Shown: piece by piece, positions 19,382 to 28,667 of the stretch
How positions within the stretch are numbered: the first letter of the stretch is position 1
Layout: the number at the start of each line of letters is the position of its first letter
Assembly (NCBI GenBank): GCA_947625765.1
Contig: CANQPP010000003.1
Location: 1-64,000, forward strand
DNA length: 64,000 nucleotides
Direction of reading: 5' to 3'
Origin: an uncultured Clostridia bacterium
Lineage (GTDB): Bacteria; Bacillota; Clostridia; Christensenellales; UBA1750
Position numbers and translations under genes: made by a program
Notes under the pieces: generated by a model
What the model saw: the letters and a program-made list of their open reading frames with translations, nothing else
What the model was told of the DNA's origin: nothing
The model's database searches: none

Positions 19382-20260
19382 ATGGCCATCTTCAAGCAGG
19401 GCCTGTTCAAGCGGCCCAACAATCCCCTGGAGCAGGACGCCTCCGCCGGCGCCGCCGCCCCCGGCCGGGGCGAGCTGTGGCTGCGCTGCAAGGGCTGCAA
19501 GCGCGTGCTGCTTCAGGAGGAGCTGGACAAGAACGACCAGGTCTGCCCAGGCTGCGGGGCGCACTTCCGCATGGGCCCGCGGCCGCGCATCGCCTCCATC
19601 GCCGACGAGGGCAGCTTTCAGGAGCTGTTCGTGGGCATGCGCTCGGCGGACCCGCTCTCCTTCCCCGGCTATAAGGACAAGCTGGACAAGGCCCGCCGCC
19701 AGAGCGGCGAGAGCGAGGCCGTGATCTGCGGCCGCGCCACGCTGGAGCAGAAGCCCTTCTGCCTGTTCGTGATGGCCCAGAACTTCATGATGGGTTCCAT
19801 GGGCTGCGCCGTGGGCGAGAAGATCACGCTCCTGTTCGAGTATGCGTTGGAGCAGCGCCTGCCCGTTGTGGGCTTCACCGTCTCCGGCGGGGCGCGGATG
19901 CAGGAGGGCATCCTTTCCCTGATGCAGATGGCCAAGGTTTCCGGGGCCATCCGGCGCTTTTCCGACGCGGGCCTCCTGTACGTGTGCGTGCTCACCGACC
20001 CCACCACCGGCGGCGTGACGGCCAGCTTCGCCATGCAGGCGGACGTGACGCTGGCCGAGCCCGGCGCGCTCATCGGCTTCGCCGGCCCCCGCGTGATCGA
20101 ACAGACCATACGCCAGAAGCTGCCGCAGGGCTTCCAGAGCGCGGAGTTCCTGCTGGAAAAGGGCTTTCTGGACGCCATCGTGGACCGAAGGGAGCAGAGG
20201 GACTACCTGTCCCGCCTGCTGGCCCTCTATGGGGAGGCGGACAAGTGGAAAAACGGATGA
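19382..20260 (+). CDS. accD: Acetyl-CoA carboxylase carboxyltransferase beta subunit
   Basis: CKGCKRVLLQEELDKNDQVCPGCGAHFRMG zinc ribbon; SGGARMQEGILSLMQMAKVSGA. Confidence 0.95.
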   Translation: MAIFKQGLFKRPNNPLEQDASAGAAAPGRGELWLRCKGCKRVLLQEELDKNDQVCPGCGAHFRMGPRPRIASIADEGSFQELFVGMRSADPLSFPGYKDKLDKARRQSGESEAVICGRATLEQKPFCLFVMAQNFMMGSMGCAVGEKITLLFEYALEQRLPVVGFTVSGGARMQEGILSLMQMAKVSGAIRRFSDAGLLYVCVLTDPTTGGVTASFAMQADVTLAEPGALIGFAGPRVIEQTIRQKLPQGFQSAEFLLEKGFLDAIVDRREQRDYLSRLLALYGEADKWKNG

Positions 20261-21030
20261 TCGGCCCCTGGGACCGGGTGCAGGCCGCACGGGCCCAGGA
20301 CCGGCCCACCGCCCGGGACTTTATCGACAGGCTCCTGACCGGCTTTATCCCCCTGCGCGGGGATAAGCGCTTCGGCGAGGACCTGGCCGTGCTCGCGGGC
20401 GCCGCGTACCTGAACGGCCGCCCGCTGATGGTGGCGGCCCTGGAGCGGGGCCGGAGCTTTCAGGAGAAGATCGAGCACAACTTCGGCATGGCCCAGCCGG
20501 AGGGCTACCGCAAGACGCTGCGCTGCATGCAGCAGGCCGAGAAGTTCCACCTGCCGCTTTTGTGCCTGGTGGATACCTCCGGGGCCTATCCGGGCATCGG
20601 CGCGGAGGAGCGGGGCCAGGGCGAGGCCATCGCGGAGAACCTGATCACGCTGATGGGCCTGCGCACGCCCGTCGTCTCCCTGCTCATCGGCGAGGGCGGC
20701 AGCGGCGGCGCGCTGGCCCTGGCCGTGGCCGACCGGGTCTGGATGCTGGAGAACGCCTGGTACTCGGTCATCTCCCCCGAGGGCTGCGCCTCCATCCTCT
20801 GGAAGGACCCCGCGCGCACGAAGGAGGCCGCCGAGAGCCTGCACCTGACCGCGCAGGACCTGTACGGCTTCCAGGTGATAGAGCGCATCTTTCCCGAGGA
20901 CGATACGCTTTTCCCCGCCTTAAAGGAAGCCCTGGAGCGGGAGTTCCTGGCCCTTTCCCAAACGGATATAAACACGCTGCTGGAAGATCGCTACGCTAAG
21001 TACAGAAAGTTGGGGGCGGTTTTGACATGA
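20257..21030 (+). CDS. accA: Acetyl-CoA carboxylase carboxyltransferase alpha subunit
   Basis: RPTARDFIDRL; NFGMAQPEGYRKTLRCMQQAEKFHLPLLCLVDTSGAYPGIGAEERGQGEAIA; start re-assigned at ATGA overlap. Confidence 0.95.
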   Translation: MIGPWDRVQAARAQDRPTARDFIDRLLTGFIPLRGDKRFGEDLAVLAGAAYLNGRPLMVAALERGRSFQEKIEHNFGMAQPEGYRKTLRCMQQAEKFHLPLLCLVDTSGAYPGIGAEERGQGEAIAENLITLMGLRTPVVSLLIGEGGSGGALALAVADRVWMLENAWYSVISPEGCASILWKDPARTKEAAESLHLTAQDLYGFQVIERIFPEDDTLFPALKEALEREFLALSQTDINTLLEDRYAKYRKLGAVLT

Positions 21031-21872
21031 TCGCATTGGTGACCGATTCTACGACCTATTTGACCGCCCGGGAGGCGCGGGACCTGAACGTGAAGCTCAT
21101 CCCACTCTCCTATTCGGTGGACGGCCTTTCCTACAGCGAGACCTTCGTGGAGAGCAACGGGGACTACGTGAACCTCATCGCCCGTTCCAGCGCCACGGCC
21201 CACATGACCACCTCCCAGACCACGCTGTCCATGTTCATGGCCCTCTTCGAGGAGCTGGTGCAGCAGGGCATGGAGGTGCTGTGCCTGACCATCTCCTCGC
21301 GGCTGAGCGGCACCTATTCCAACGCCGCCATCGCCGCGCGCAGCGTGGGCGGCAACATACGCATCGTGGACGGCCTCTCCACCGCGGGCGGCAGCCTGTT
21401 CCTCCTGCGCCACGCGGCCCTGTGCATCCGCCAGGGCATGGAGCTGCAGGCCGTGGCCGACGAGCTGCGCACCTTGCGGGACAAGATCGGCATCGTCTTC
21501 TCCGTCACGGACATGACCTCCCTGCGCCGCAGCGGGCGGCTGGGCATCGTGCGCCAGAGCGTGGGCACCATACTGAACATCCGGCCCATCCTGCGCCTTG
21601 TGCAGGGCGGCGTGGTGGCCAGCGACACCGCCCGCGGGCACCACGACCAGATCCGCAAGCTGGTGCAGAGCGTGCCCAAGGACGCAAAACGGCTGATCGT
21701 GCAGTCGCTCAACAACGAGCGCGGCGCCGAGGACCTGACCAACCTGCTCAAGCAGACCTTCCCCGGCGTTCCCCTGGAGCGCCGCCACGCGGGCCCCATC
21801 CTGGCCATCCATTTAGGTCTGGACGCCATCGGCGTCATCTGGGACTGCGCCGATTCCGCCGAGCAGCTGTAA
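21027..21872 (+). CDS. DegV family (fatty-acid-binding) protein
   Basis: ALVTDSTTYLTA; SSRLSGTYSNAAIAA; FSVTDMTSLRRSGRLG; GPILAIHLG; ATGA overlap with accA. Confidence 0.9.
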   Translation: MIALVTDSTTYLTAREARDLNVKLIPLSYSVDGLSYSETFVESNGDYVNLIARSSATAHMTTSQTTLSMFMALFEELVQQGMEVLCLTISSRLSGTYSNAAIAARSVGGNIRIVDGLSTAGGSLFLLRHAALCIRQGMELQAVADELRTLRDKIGIVFSVTDMTSLRRSGRLGIVRQSVGTILNIRPILRLVQGGVVASDTARGHHDQIRKLVQSVPKDAKRLIVQSLNNERGAEDLTNLLKQTFPGVPLERRHAGPILAIHLGLDAIGVIWDCADSAEQL

Positions 21873-21895
21873 TTTTTCTTAAACATACATAAGTA

Positions 21896-21958
21896 AGCGG
21901 CCCGCCGGGCTCCTCCCTCGATCGTCCGATCGGAAAGGGAGGCCCGGCGGGCCGCTTG
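21896..21958. terminator. Bidirectional terminator between convergent genes
   Basis: AGCGGCCCGCCGGGC...CTCCCT...AGGGAGGCCCGGCGGGCCGCT long inverted repeat. Confidence 0.7.
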
Positions 21959-21980
21959 TCTTTGTGGGGCTTTTGTGGGA

Positions 21981-22109
21981 CTACTTCTCCTTCCTGCCGC
22001 AGCTGCGGCTGCAGTTCGCGCAGTCGCCGCCGCAGCCGGCCTTCCGGCCCCGGCGCACGGCCAGCACGACCAGCACCGCCAGAGCCGCCAGGATCAGGAT
22101 ATCGAGCAT
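21981..22109 (-). CDS. FeoB-associated Cys-rich small membrane protein
   Basis: 42-aa ORF not in the supplied track: MLDILILAALAVLVVLAVRRGRKAGCGGDCANCSRSCGRKEK; one TM helix plus Cys-rich tail, directly downstream of feoB. Confidence 0.85.
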   Translation of the reverse strand: MLDILILAALAVLVVLAVRRGRKAGCGGDCANCSRSCGRKEK

Positions 22110-22134
22110 CTTCGGCAAACCTCCTGCGCCCGTC

Positions 22135-24138
22135 TTAGAGGAACAGCGAACCTATCTGGTACACCAGGCAGGCCATCACCCAGGCAACGCCCGTCTGGGC
22201 CAGCATGTAGCCCGCGGCGCGCAGGCCGCCCACCTCCCGGCGTATGGCCGCCATGGCCGCCACGCAGGGCATGTACAGCAGCGTGAACACGATGAAGGAC
22301 AGGCCCGCCAGCGGCGAATACATGCCCGCCAGCGCGGCCGGCAGGGCCGCCGTGTCGCCGCCGCTCACCAGCACCGCCAGCGTGCTGACCACGGCCTCCT
22401 TGGCGGTCAGGCCCGTGACCAACGCCGTGGCGGAGATCCAGTCCCCAAAGCCCAGGGGCCGGAAAATGGGCGCCAGCAGGCGGCCAAGGTCCGCCAGCAT
22501 GGAGTCGGCGCCGTTGTCAACCATCAAAAGACGGGTGTCGAAGCTCTGTAGCACCCAGATCACGATGGAGGCGACGAAGATGATGGTGAAGGCCTTGACC
22601 AGAAAGTCCTTGGCCTTCTCCCAGCAGTGCAGCAGCACCGAGCGGGCCGAGGGGAAGCGGTAGGCGGGCAGCTCCATCACGAAGGGCACGGGCTTGCCGT
22701 GAAAGAACAGGCCCTTGAGCAGCAGCCCGTATAGTATGCCGCAGACGATGCCGAACACATACAGCCCGCTCATCACGAGCCCGCCGTATTTGGGGAAGAA
22801 GGCCGCCGTCAGCACCGCGTAGATGGGCAGCTTGGCCGAGCAGCTGGCAAAGGGGATGAGCAGTATGGTCATGCGCCGGTCGCGCTCGCTGGCCAGCGTG
22901 CGCGTGGCCATCACCGCGGGCACCGAGCAGCCAAAGCCCACCAAAATGGGCACGAAGCTCCGGCCGGAGAGGCCGATCTTGCGCAGCAGCTTGTCCATCA
23001 CGAAGGCCACGCGGGCCATGTAGCCTGTGTCCTCCAAAATGGACAGGAAGAAGAACAGCACCACGATCGTGGGCAGGAAGGAGAGGACCGAGCCCACGCC
23101 CGCGCACACGCCCTCGATCAAAAGGGAGTGGACCGCCTCGTTGATGGAGAGGGCGGTCAGGGCCTGATCCAGAAGCGAGGTCGCCCAGTCGATCAAGAGC
23201 GCGAACTGGTCGCTCAAGAACTTGCCGATCAGCCCGAATGTCAGTGTAAAGACCAGCACCATGATCCCTAAGAAGATGGGGATGCCCCAGACCTTGTGGG
23301 TCAGCACCCGGTCGATCTTCTCGGACCGGGCCTGCTCCTTGGACTGGCCCGTGCGGTGCACGCAGCGCTGGCACAGCTCCTCGATGAAGGCATAGCGCAT
23401 GTCCGCCAGGGCCGCCTCCCGGTCGGTGCCCAGGTTGTGCTCCATGTCCTCCACGATGTGGTGGATGATGTCCTCCTCCGGCTCGTGGAGCTTGAGCAGC
23501 TGGCTGGTGGGCTCGTCGCCCTCCACCATCTTGATGGCGGCGTATCGCTTGGGCAGCCCGGCCCGCTGGGCGTGGTCCTCGATGATGTGGGAGATGGAGT
23601 GGATGGCCTTGTGCACCTCGCCCGTGCAGGTGTCCAGAACGCTGGAGCGGTCCTGCTCCCGCACCAGGGCCTGCACCTGCTCCAGCACCGCCTCCACGCC
23701 CTCGCCCTTGGCCGCGGCGATGGGCACCACGCGCAGCCCCAGGCCGTCGGAGAGGGCCTTGACGTCGATGCTGTCGCCGTTCTCGCGCACCTCGTCCATC
23801 ATGTTGAGGGCCACCACGACGGGCATGTTCAGCTCCATGAGCTGCAGCGTCAGGTACAGGTTGCGCTCGATGTTGGTGGCGTCCACGATGTTGATGACCG
23901 CGCTGGGGTGCTGGCCGATCAGGAAGTCGCGGGTCACCACCTCCTCGGCGGTGTACGGGGAGAGGGAATAGATGCCGGGCAGGTCCACCAGGCGCATATC
24001 CGGCGCGCCCTTGATCTGCCCCTCCTTTTTTTCCACCGTGACGCCGGGAAAGTTGCCCACGTGCTGGTTGGAGCCCGTCAGGGCGTTGAACAGCGTGGTC
24101 TTTCCCGCGTTGGGGTTCCCCAGAAGCGCGATGATCAT
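22135..24138 (-). CDS. feoB: Ferrous iron transport protein B
   Basis: ALLGNPNAGKTTLFNALTGSNQHVGNFPGVTVEKKEG G1-G3 motifs; C-terminal Gate/permease domains. Confidence 0.96.
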   Translation of the reverse strand: MIIALLGNPNAGKTTLFNALTGSNQHVGNFPGVTVEKKEGQIKGAPDMRLVDLPGIYSLSPYTAEEVVTRDFLIGQHPSAVINIVDATNIERNLYLTLQLMELNMPVVVALNMMDEVRENGDSIDVKALSDGLGLRVVPIAAAKGEGVEAVLEQVQALVREQDRSSVLDTCTGEVHKAIHSISHIIEDHAQRAGLPKRYAAIKMVEGDEPTSQLLKLHEPEEDIIHHIVEDMEHNLGTDREAALADMRYAFIEELCQRCVHRTGQSKEQARSEKIDRVLTHKVWGIPIFLGIMVLVFTLTFGLIGKFLSDQFALLIDWATSLLDQALTALSINEAVHSLLIEGVCAGVGSVLSFLPTIVVLFFFLSILEDTGYMARVAFVMDKLLRKIGLSGRSFVPILVGFGCSVPAVMATRTLASERDRRMTILLIPFASCSAKLPIYAVLTAAFFPKYGGLVMSGLYVFGIVCGILYGLLLKGLFFHGKPVPFVMELPAYRFPSARSVLLHCWEKAKDFLVKAFTIIFVASIVIWVLQSFDTRLLMVDNGADSMLADLGRLLAPIFRPLGFGDWISATALVTGLTAKEAVVSTLAVLVSGGDTAALPAALAGMYSPLAGLSFIVFTLLYMPCVAAMAAIRREVGGLRAAGYMLAQTGVAWVMACLVYQIGSLFL

Positions 24139-24386
24139 GCGGGATCCTCCTCCAGGAGGATCTCCCGGGCGTCCTCCAGACGTATGGTCAGTTCATAGCC
24201 CCGCAGCGTCAGCTCGATGGGGTCGCCCATGGGTGCCACCTTGCGCACCTTCACCTTCGTGCGGGGGGTCAGTCCCATATCCAGCAGCCTGCGCCTGAGC
24301 GCGCCCTCGCCGCCCACCTGGGCGATGGTGCCGCCGCGGCCCGCGCTGAGCTTGTCCAGCGTCGTCATCAAAAAAGCCTCCCCCAT
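24135..24386 (-). CDS. feoA: Ferrous iron transport protein A
   Basis: 83-aa SH3-like FeoA: LLDMGLTPRTKVKVRKVAPMGDPIELTLRGYELTIR. Confidence 0.93.
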   Translation of the reverse strand: MGEAFLMTTLDKLSAGRGGTIAQVGGEGALRRRLLDMGLTPRTKVKVRKVAPMGDPIELTLRGYELTIRLEDAREILLEEDPA

Positions 24387-24456
24387 GGAAAAACGCTTCC
24401 CCTGCTGTTTGTCCGCCGGGACGGAAGGGGAGCAGTTACCCTACACTAACTAACAT

Positions 24457-24485
24457 AACATAGCAGACCGCGCCGCCTCTGTCAA
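24457..24485 (-). promoter_or_regulatory. Sigma-A type promoter of feoAB with adjacent AT-rich metal-repressor-like sequence
   Basis: On minus strand TTGACA - 17 nt - TATGTT followed by ATGTTAGTTAGTGTAGGG. Confidence 0.6.
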
Positions 24486-24559
24486 TAGAGATATGCCCCT
24501 TTCCTGCCTTCCATTCTAAGCGGCAAAGCGTCAAATTTCGTGGGCCGGACAGGGGTTTT

Positions 24560-24602
24560 TTCCACAAAAAAGGGGCCCGGCGGCAAGGCCGCCGGGCAGG
24601 GG
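24560..24602 (-). terminator. Rho-independent terminator
   Basis: Minus strand: GCCCGGCGGCCTTGCCGCCGGGC CCC TTTTTT. Confidence 0.75.
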
Positions 24603-24619
24603 AACTGCAAGGGTTAAAT

Positions 24620-25345
24620 TTATTTTCCGCACAGGCAGGGCATGCCCGCCGCCGCGGTGGAGCAGCCCTCGGTGCCGCAGGGGTCCTGGGGATAGATGGG
24701 CAGGGAGAAGAACTCGTCGCAGACGCTCTCGGAGAACTCCTCGCAGGGAGGCGCGGCGCACAGGCCGTAGCTGGGCACCAGCATCTCCACCTCGGCCAGC
24801 ACCTTCAGGATGATGGTGGCGCAGAGGGTGATCTCGAAGGTGCTGTCGCCGCAGTAGCAGCCGGAGACGCAGATGGCGCTGACCAACGCCTCGATGGTGA
24901 AGGGCACCACGGAGTCGTCCGGGATGCAGAGCAGCACGTCCTTCTTGACGGTCACGGTCGCCTTGCCGATGCCCTGCCGGCCGTTGAAGTCGGTGAAGAG
25001 GATGTCGATGGGGATGTCCACGTTGGCGCGGACGCGGGCGAAGTTGGGCCTGTCGCACAGCCTGTCGATGGTGAGGTTCCGGATGGCCCCGTTGATGGAG
25101 GAGGAGCGGCAGCTCTCAAAGGCGATGGGGGGCGTGAAGGGCGGCTGGGGGCAGTCGCACTCGCAGACGGGCACCATGTCCGTCAGCTTCACCTTCACGT
25201 TGGACAGCTGCTCCTGCTGCATGCAGGAGTCGTAGACCTTCTTCACCTGCACGCACACCTTCTCGCGCAGGCCCCGGGTGCAGTCGCCGGTAATGACGCC
25301 GGGACAGCTGTCCTGGTTGCAGTTTTTGTAGGAATAGAACGACAT
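24620..25345 (-). CDS. Cys-rich, probable spore surface/coat-type protein
   Basis: MSFYSYKNCNQDSCPGVITGDC...VCECDCPQPPF...CVSGCYCGDSTFEITLCATIILKVLAEVEM...GMPCLCGK; many cysteines; start re-assigned after RBS. Confidence 0.5.
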   Translation of the reverse strand: MSFYSYKNCNQDSCPGVITGDCTRGLREKVCVQVKKVYDSCMQQEQLSNVKVKLTDMVPVCECDCPQPPFTPPIAFESCRSSSINGAIRNLTIDRLCDRPNFARVRANVDIPIDILFTDFNGRQGIGKATVTVKKDVLLCIPDDSVVPFTIEALVSAICVSGCYCGDSTFEITLCATIILKVLAEVEMLVPSYGLCAAPPCEEFSESVCDEFFSLPIYPQDPCGTEGCSTAAAGMPCLCGK

Positions 25346-25552
25346 GTAAGGGACGCCTCCTTGTCCGCTTGGGATTTCGCGCCGGTCAAACGCCTCTTGG
25401 GCCGCTTGGGCCCTAAAAGGCGGGCGCACTGTACTTTATGCGCCGCCTCTCAAAGGGGTGCCGTCTTTCCCTGTCATGTCCTCCCATAAGGATGGAGAGC
25501 AAACCTTCAAACAAGCCGGAGTATTTTCTTTGCGATCCGTGTCGATTTCAAC

Positions 25553-25605
25553 ATATCCACAGAAGCGGGGCAGTTATCCACAGGTTTTCTGTGGATAACT
25601 GCCCC
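25553..25605. promoter_or_regulatory. DnaA-box palindrome (two perfect inverted DnaA boxes plus one 8/9 box)
   Basis: ATATCCACA (25553-25561), then GGGGCAG-TTATCCACA-G GTTTT C-TGTGGATAA-CTGCCCC (25567-25605). Confidence 0.7.
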
Positions 25606-25852
25606 AAGAGGCGGCAGGAAGGCGTTTTTCCCCCGCCTTTTCCTCCCTTTTCATGTGGAAAAGCCCCCGGAGTGTTTATGAGCGTCGGGCCTTTTCCTCT
25701 CCTGTAAAAAGCGTATTTCTGATTTTTTACGCTCCCGTTTTCTTAAATGAAACCCCCGCAAACCCCGTCTTTCCCCATGCGGCTTTTCAGAATATGTCCG
25801 CCTTTTTCGCAGGCCGTCCAACCTTCCGCCCTTTCTTTTTCCCGCATTTCTT

Positions 25853-26122
25853 TCAGAACAAGTTCTGCAGGATCAGCGTGAGCGCCAGCCCCGGCAGCCC
25901 CAAAAACCCCGTGAGCACCGCCGAAAAGGGGTTCGCGCAGGCGGCAAGGCCCCAGCTGCCGCCCAGGTTCTGCAGAAGCAGCAGCGCCGCGCAGCCCGCC
26001 AGCGAGTTCCCCAGGAACCAGAGCATGGACTTAAAAGGCACCAGCAGCAGCCAGCCCAGGCCGTAGAGCAGAAGCACGCCCACGGCGAAAAACAGCACCA
26101 CGTCCCACTCGATGGTCAGCAT
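25853..26122 (-). CDS. Pro-sigmaK processing inhibitor BofA family protein
   Basis: 89-aa two-TM protein: GLGWLLLVPFKSMLWFLGNSLAGCAALLLLQ...NPFSAVLTGFLGLPGLALTLIL. Confidence 0.8.
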   Translation of the reverse strand: MLTIEWDVVLFFAVGVLLLYGLGWLLLVPFKSMLWFLGNSLAGCAALLLLQNLGGSWGLAACANPFSAVLTGFLGLPGLALTLILQNLF

Positions 26123-26134
26123 CGTTTCCCCTCC

Positions 26135-27217
26135 CTATCCTTCCCCTTGGCCGCCGGGAGTTCCCTCCAGCAGCGCAGCCAGGGGGCAGATCTCCACGCC
26201 CGAATAGTAGTGGGTCAAGATCTCCTCATACCCCGCGCCGTCCTGCGCCATCGCTTCGGCGCCCGCCTGGCTCAAACCCACGCCGTGGCCGAAGCCCTGC
26301 GTGTGGATGCACACCGAATCCCCCTCAAAGCAGAAGGTCAAATTGGCCGAGTCCAGATCCAGCGCCTTGCGCACTTCCCGGCCCGTGGCCTCGCGGTTTC
26401 CGATCAGCACCGTCTCCGCCCGGCCCGACTCCGTGCGGGAGACCACCCGCAGCTTACTCTCCAGCGTCCGCGCCGTGAGGCCCGCTCCCGGGAAGGCCGC
26501 GTTGAGCCTGCGCGCCAGCTCCTCTCGGCTATACGTCACGTCCGCGCTGAAGCGGCCCGCGTCCTCCTCGCCCGCGCTCTCCACCGAGACCAGGTAGGGC
26601 AGGGCGTTCTGGAACACCGCCGCCGCGTCCTCGGTCCTGCCGCCGGAGACCGCGTGGAACAGCGCCTGGATGGGCTCGCCGTCGTAGGCGCAGACAAGGC
26701 CCGCCGTCTCCGCGACCGCCCTTTGCAGCTTCTCCCGGTTCGTTTCGTACTCGCCGCCCCAGTTCTTTTGCAGCTTTTCGTCCGAGGCGTAGGCCATGCA
26801 GTGGCCGGAGTCCGTGCAGACGTCCGCGTCCCCGCCCCGGCCGCAGCCGCCGCCGAACAGGCCGCTCTTCCACAAAGCATAGCTGCGGGCCGCCACCGCC
26901 TGGGCCTTGAGCGCCTCCAGGGGGTAGGAGGCGGGCATCTCCCCCGCAAGCACGTGGTAGATGTAGTCCTCCAGCTCCATCTCTCCCGTCCGCCCCGTCT
27001 CCTTCTCGTAGACGGTCAGATAGACCGGCTCTGCCTCCAGCGATGGCGCTGCTTCCGGCGTGGGAGCGGGCGAAGGCTCAGGCGCGGCCAGGGCGACCCG
27101 GACGAGCTCCATCCGCGTCGGCGCCTCCTGCACAGGGGCTTCCGAGGGGGAAAGGCGCAGAGCCCGGGCCCAGACCAGGCACAGGAGCAGCGGCGCGGCG
27201 AGCAGCAGGCGCTTCAT
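26135..27217 (-). CDS. spoIID: SpoIID/LytB domain sporulation protein
   Basis: EDYIYHVLAGEMPASYPLEALKAQAVAARSYAL; HAVSGGRTEDAAAVF; GFGHGVGLSQAGAEAMA. Confidence 0.9.
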   Translation of the reverse strand: MKRLLLAAPLLLCLVWARALRLSPSEAPVQEAPTRMELVRVALAAPEPSPAPTPEAAPSLEAEPVYLTVYEKETGRTGEMELEDYIYHVLAGEMPASYPLEALKAQAVAARSYALWKSGLFGGGCGRGGDADVCTDSGHCMAYASDEKLQKNWGGEYETNREKLQRAVAETAGLVCAYDGEPIQALFHAVSGGRTEDAAAVFQNALPYLVSVESAGEEDAGRFSADVTYSREELARRLNAAFPGAGLTARTLESKLRVVSRTESGRAETVLIGNREATGREVRKALDLDSANLTFCFEGDSVCIHTQGFGHGVGLSQAGAEAMAQDGAGYEEILTHYYSGVEICPLAALLEGTPGGQGEG

Positions 27218-27362
27218 GACGCCCTCCTTTCCGTTTTTAAGGAGCTTGGCAGGCAATACGCGGACGGTACAGCATACGCTTCACCGTGCCTAAAATATGC
27301 AAAGCGCGCGGCGCGGGCGGCGTTTTCCTCCGGAAAAGAGGCGCAAAGTCCGTTTTTTTGCG

Positions 27363-27391
27363 TTGACAAGCGGACAAAAAGCGAGTAGAAT
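27363..27391 (+). promoter_or_regulatory. Sigma-A type promoter for rpmG-secE-nusG
   Basis: TTGACA - 17 nt - TAGAAT. Confidence 0.7.
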
Positions 27392-27476
27392 GGTAAGGTC
27401 CGTTGAATGGGCGTTGTTTTTGTGCGCCCCAAAACGGGTAAGCAGACCTTTCAGGGAAAGGAGGAAAACAGCCGCC

Positions 27477-27626
27477 ATGCGCGTGAAAGTGACACTGGCC
27501 TGCAGCGAGTGCAAGCAGCGCAACTACAACACCATGAAGAACAAGCGCAACGACCCCGACCGCTTGACCATGCACAAGTACTGCCGCTTCTGCAAGAAGC
27601 ACACCGAACACAAGGAGACCCGCTAA
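27477..27626 (+). CDS. rpmG: 50S ribosomal protein L33
   Basis: [49 protein letters not shown]. Confidence 0.96.
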   Translation: MRVKVTLACSECKQRNYNTMKNKRNDPDRLTMHKYCRFCKKHTEHKETR

Positions 27627-27663
27627 GACGAAAAGCCTTTAAGCGAGGAAGTGAAAGAAACCC

Positions 27664-27915
27664 ATGTCTGAAAAGAAGGTCAGCAAGAAGGACGACAAGA
27701 AGGCCGTCAAGAAGAAGGACAGCGGCAAGAAGGCGAAGTTCAGCCTGATCCAGAAATTCCGTGAGACCATCGCGGAGCTGAAGAAGGTCACCTGGCCCTC
27801 CCGCAAGGACCTCGTCCGCCACTCCATCGTGGTCGTGGTGTTCGTGATCTTGGTCACCGCGGTCATCGCCGTGTACGACCTGGCCCTGTCGAGCCTGATC
27901 CGGCTCATCATCTAG
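27664..27915 (+). CDS. secE: Preprotein translocase subunit SecE
   Basis: KFRETIAELKKVTWPSRKDLVRHSIVVVVFV. Confidence 0.94.
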   Translation: MSEKKVSKKDDKKAVKKKDSGKKAKFSLIQKFRETIAELKKVTWPSRKDLVRHSIVVVVFVILVTAVIAVYDLALSSLIRLII

Positions 27916-27952
27916 GCGGCGTTTAAGCCGTCATGGGAAGGAGCTGAGCTCA

Positions 27953-28480
27953 TTGCCCGAGGAAAACGAACTGGCCTGGTATGTGGTACACACCTATTCC
28001 GGCTATGAAAACAAGGTGATGGACTCCCTGCAGAAGACCGTGGACAACCGCGGCCTGCAGAACACCATCTGCGACATCCGCGTGCCCGTGGAAGAGGTCG
28101 TCGAGATCAAAAACGGCAGGCGGCATGTGGTGCCGCGCAAGGTGTACCCCGGGTACGTCCTTGTGCGCATGATCATGAACGACGAATCCTGGTACATCGT
28201 CAGGAACACCCGCGGCGTCACGGGTTTCGTGGGCCCGGGATCCAAACCGATCCCCTTGACCGAGGACGAGGTCAAGAACATGCTCGCCGACGGCCAGAAG
28301 CGCGTCAGCGCCGTGGAGCCGGGCGACAACGTCACCATACTGGCAGGTCCCTTTGAGAACTTCGAGGGCGTGGTGCGGGAAGTGAACATACGCGAAAAGC
28401 GCGTGAGCGTCTCCGTCATGTTCATCGGCCGTGAAACGCTGGTGGAGCTGGACCTGGACCAGGTGAACAAGGAAGAATAG
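27953..28480 (+). CDS. nusG: Transcription termination/antitermination protein NusG (TTG start)
   Basis: WYVVHTYSGYENKV; KVYPGYVLVRMIMNDESWYIVRNTRGVTGFVG; KOW domain. Confidence 0.96.
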   Translation: MPEENELAWYVVHTYSGYENKVMDSLQKTVDNRGLQNTICDIRVPVEEVVEIKNGRRHVVPRKVYPGYVLVRMIMNDESWYIVRNTRGVTGFVGPGSKPIPLTEDEVKNMLADGQKRVSAVEPGDNVTILAGPFENFEGVVREVNIREKRVSVSVMFIGRETLVELDLDQVNKEE

Positions 28481-28553
28481 CCTTCCATTCCCTTATTTCT
28501 CTACTGGAACGTCAGCAATCCGGCCCCCGAATCAAGTTTCGGACAAGGCGTTA

Positions 28554-28603
28554 GGGGCGAAAATCGCAGGGAAGAAAAAGCGCTTCCCTTCGCGTGTTCG
28601 CCC
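28554..28603 (+). promoter_or_regulatory. Structured mRNA leader hairpin upstream of rplK
   Basis: GGCGA...GGGAAG AAAAAGCG CTTCCC...TTCGCC nested hairpin in 187-nt gap nusG-rplK. Confidence 0.4.
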
Positions 28604-28667
28604 GTGGGAGGAACCGCACCGTTCCGCTTTTGACCACAAGGATATTTTTCGGAGGTGTACATCCTAA

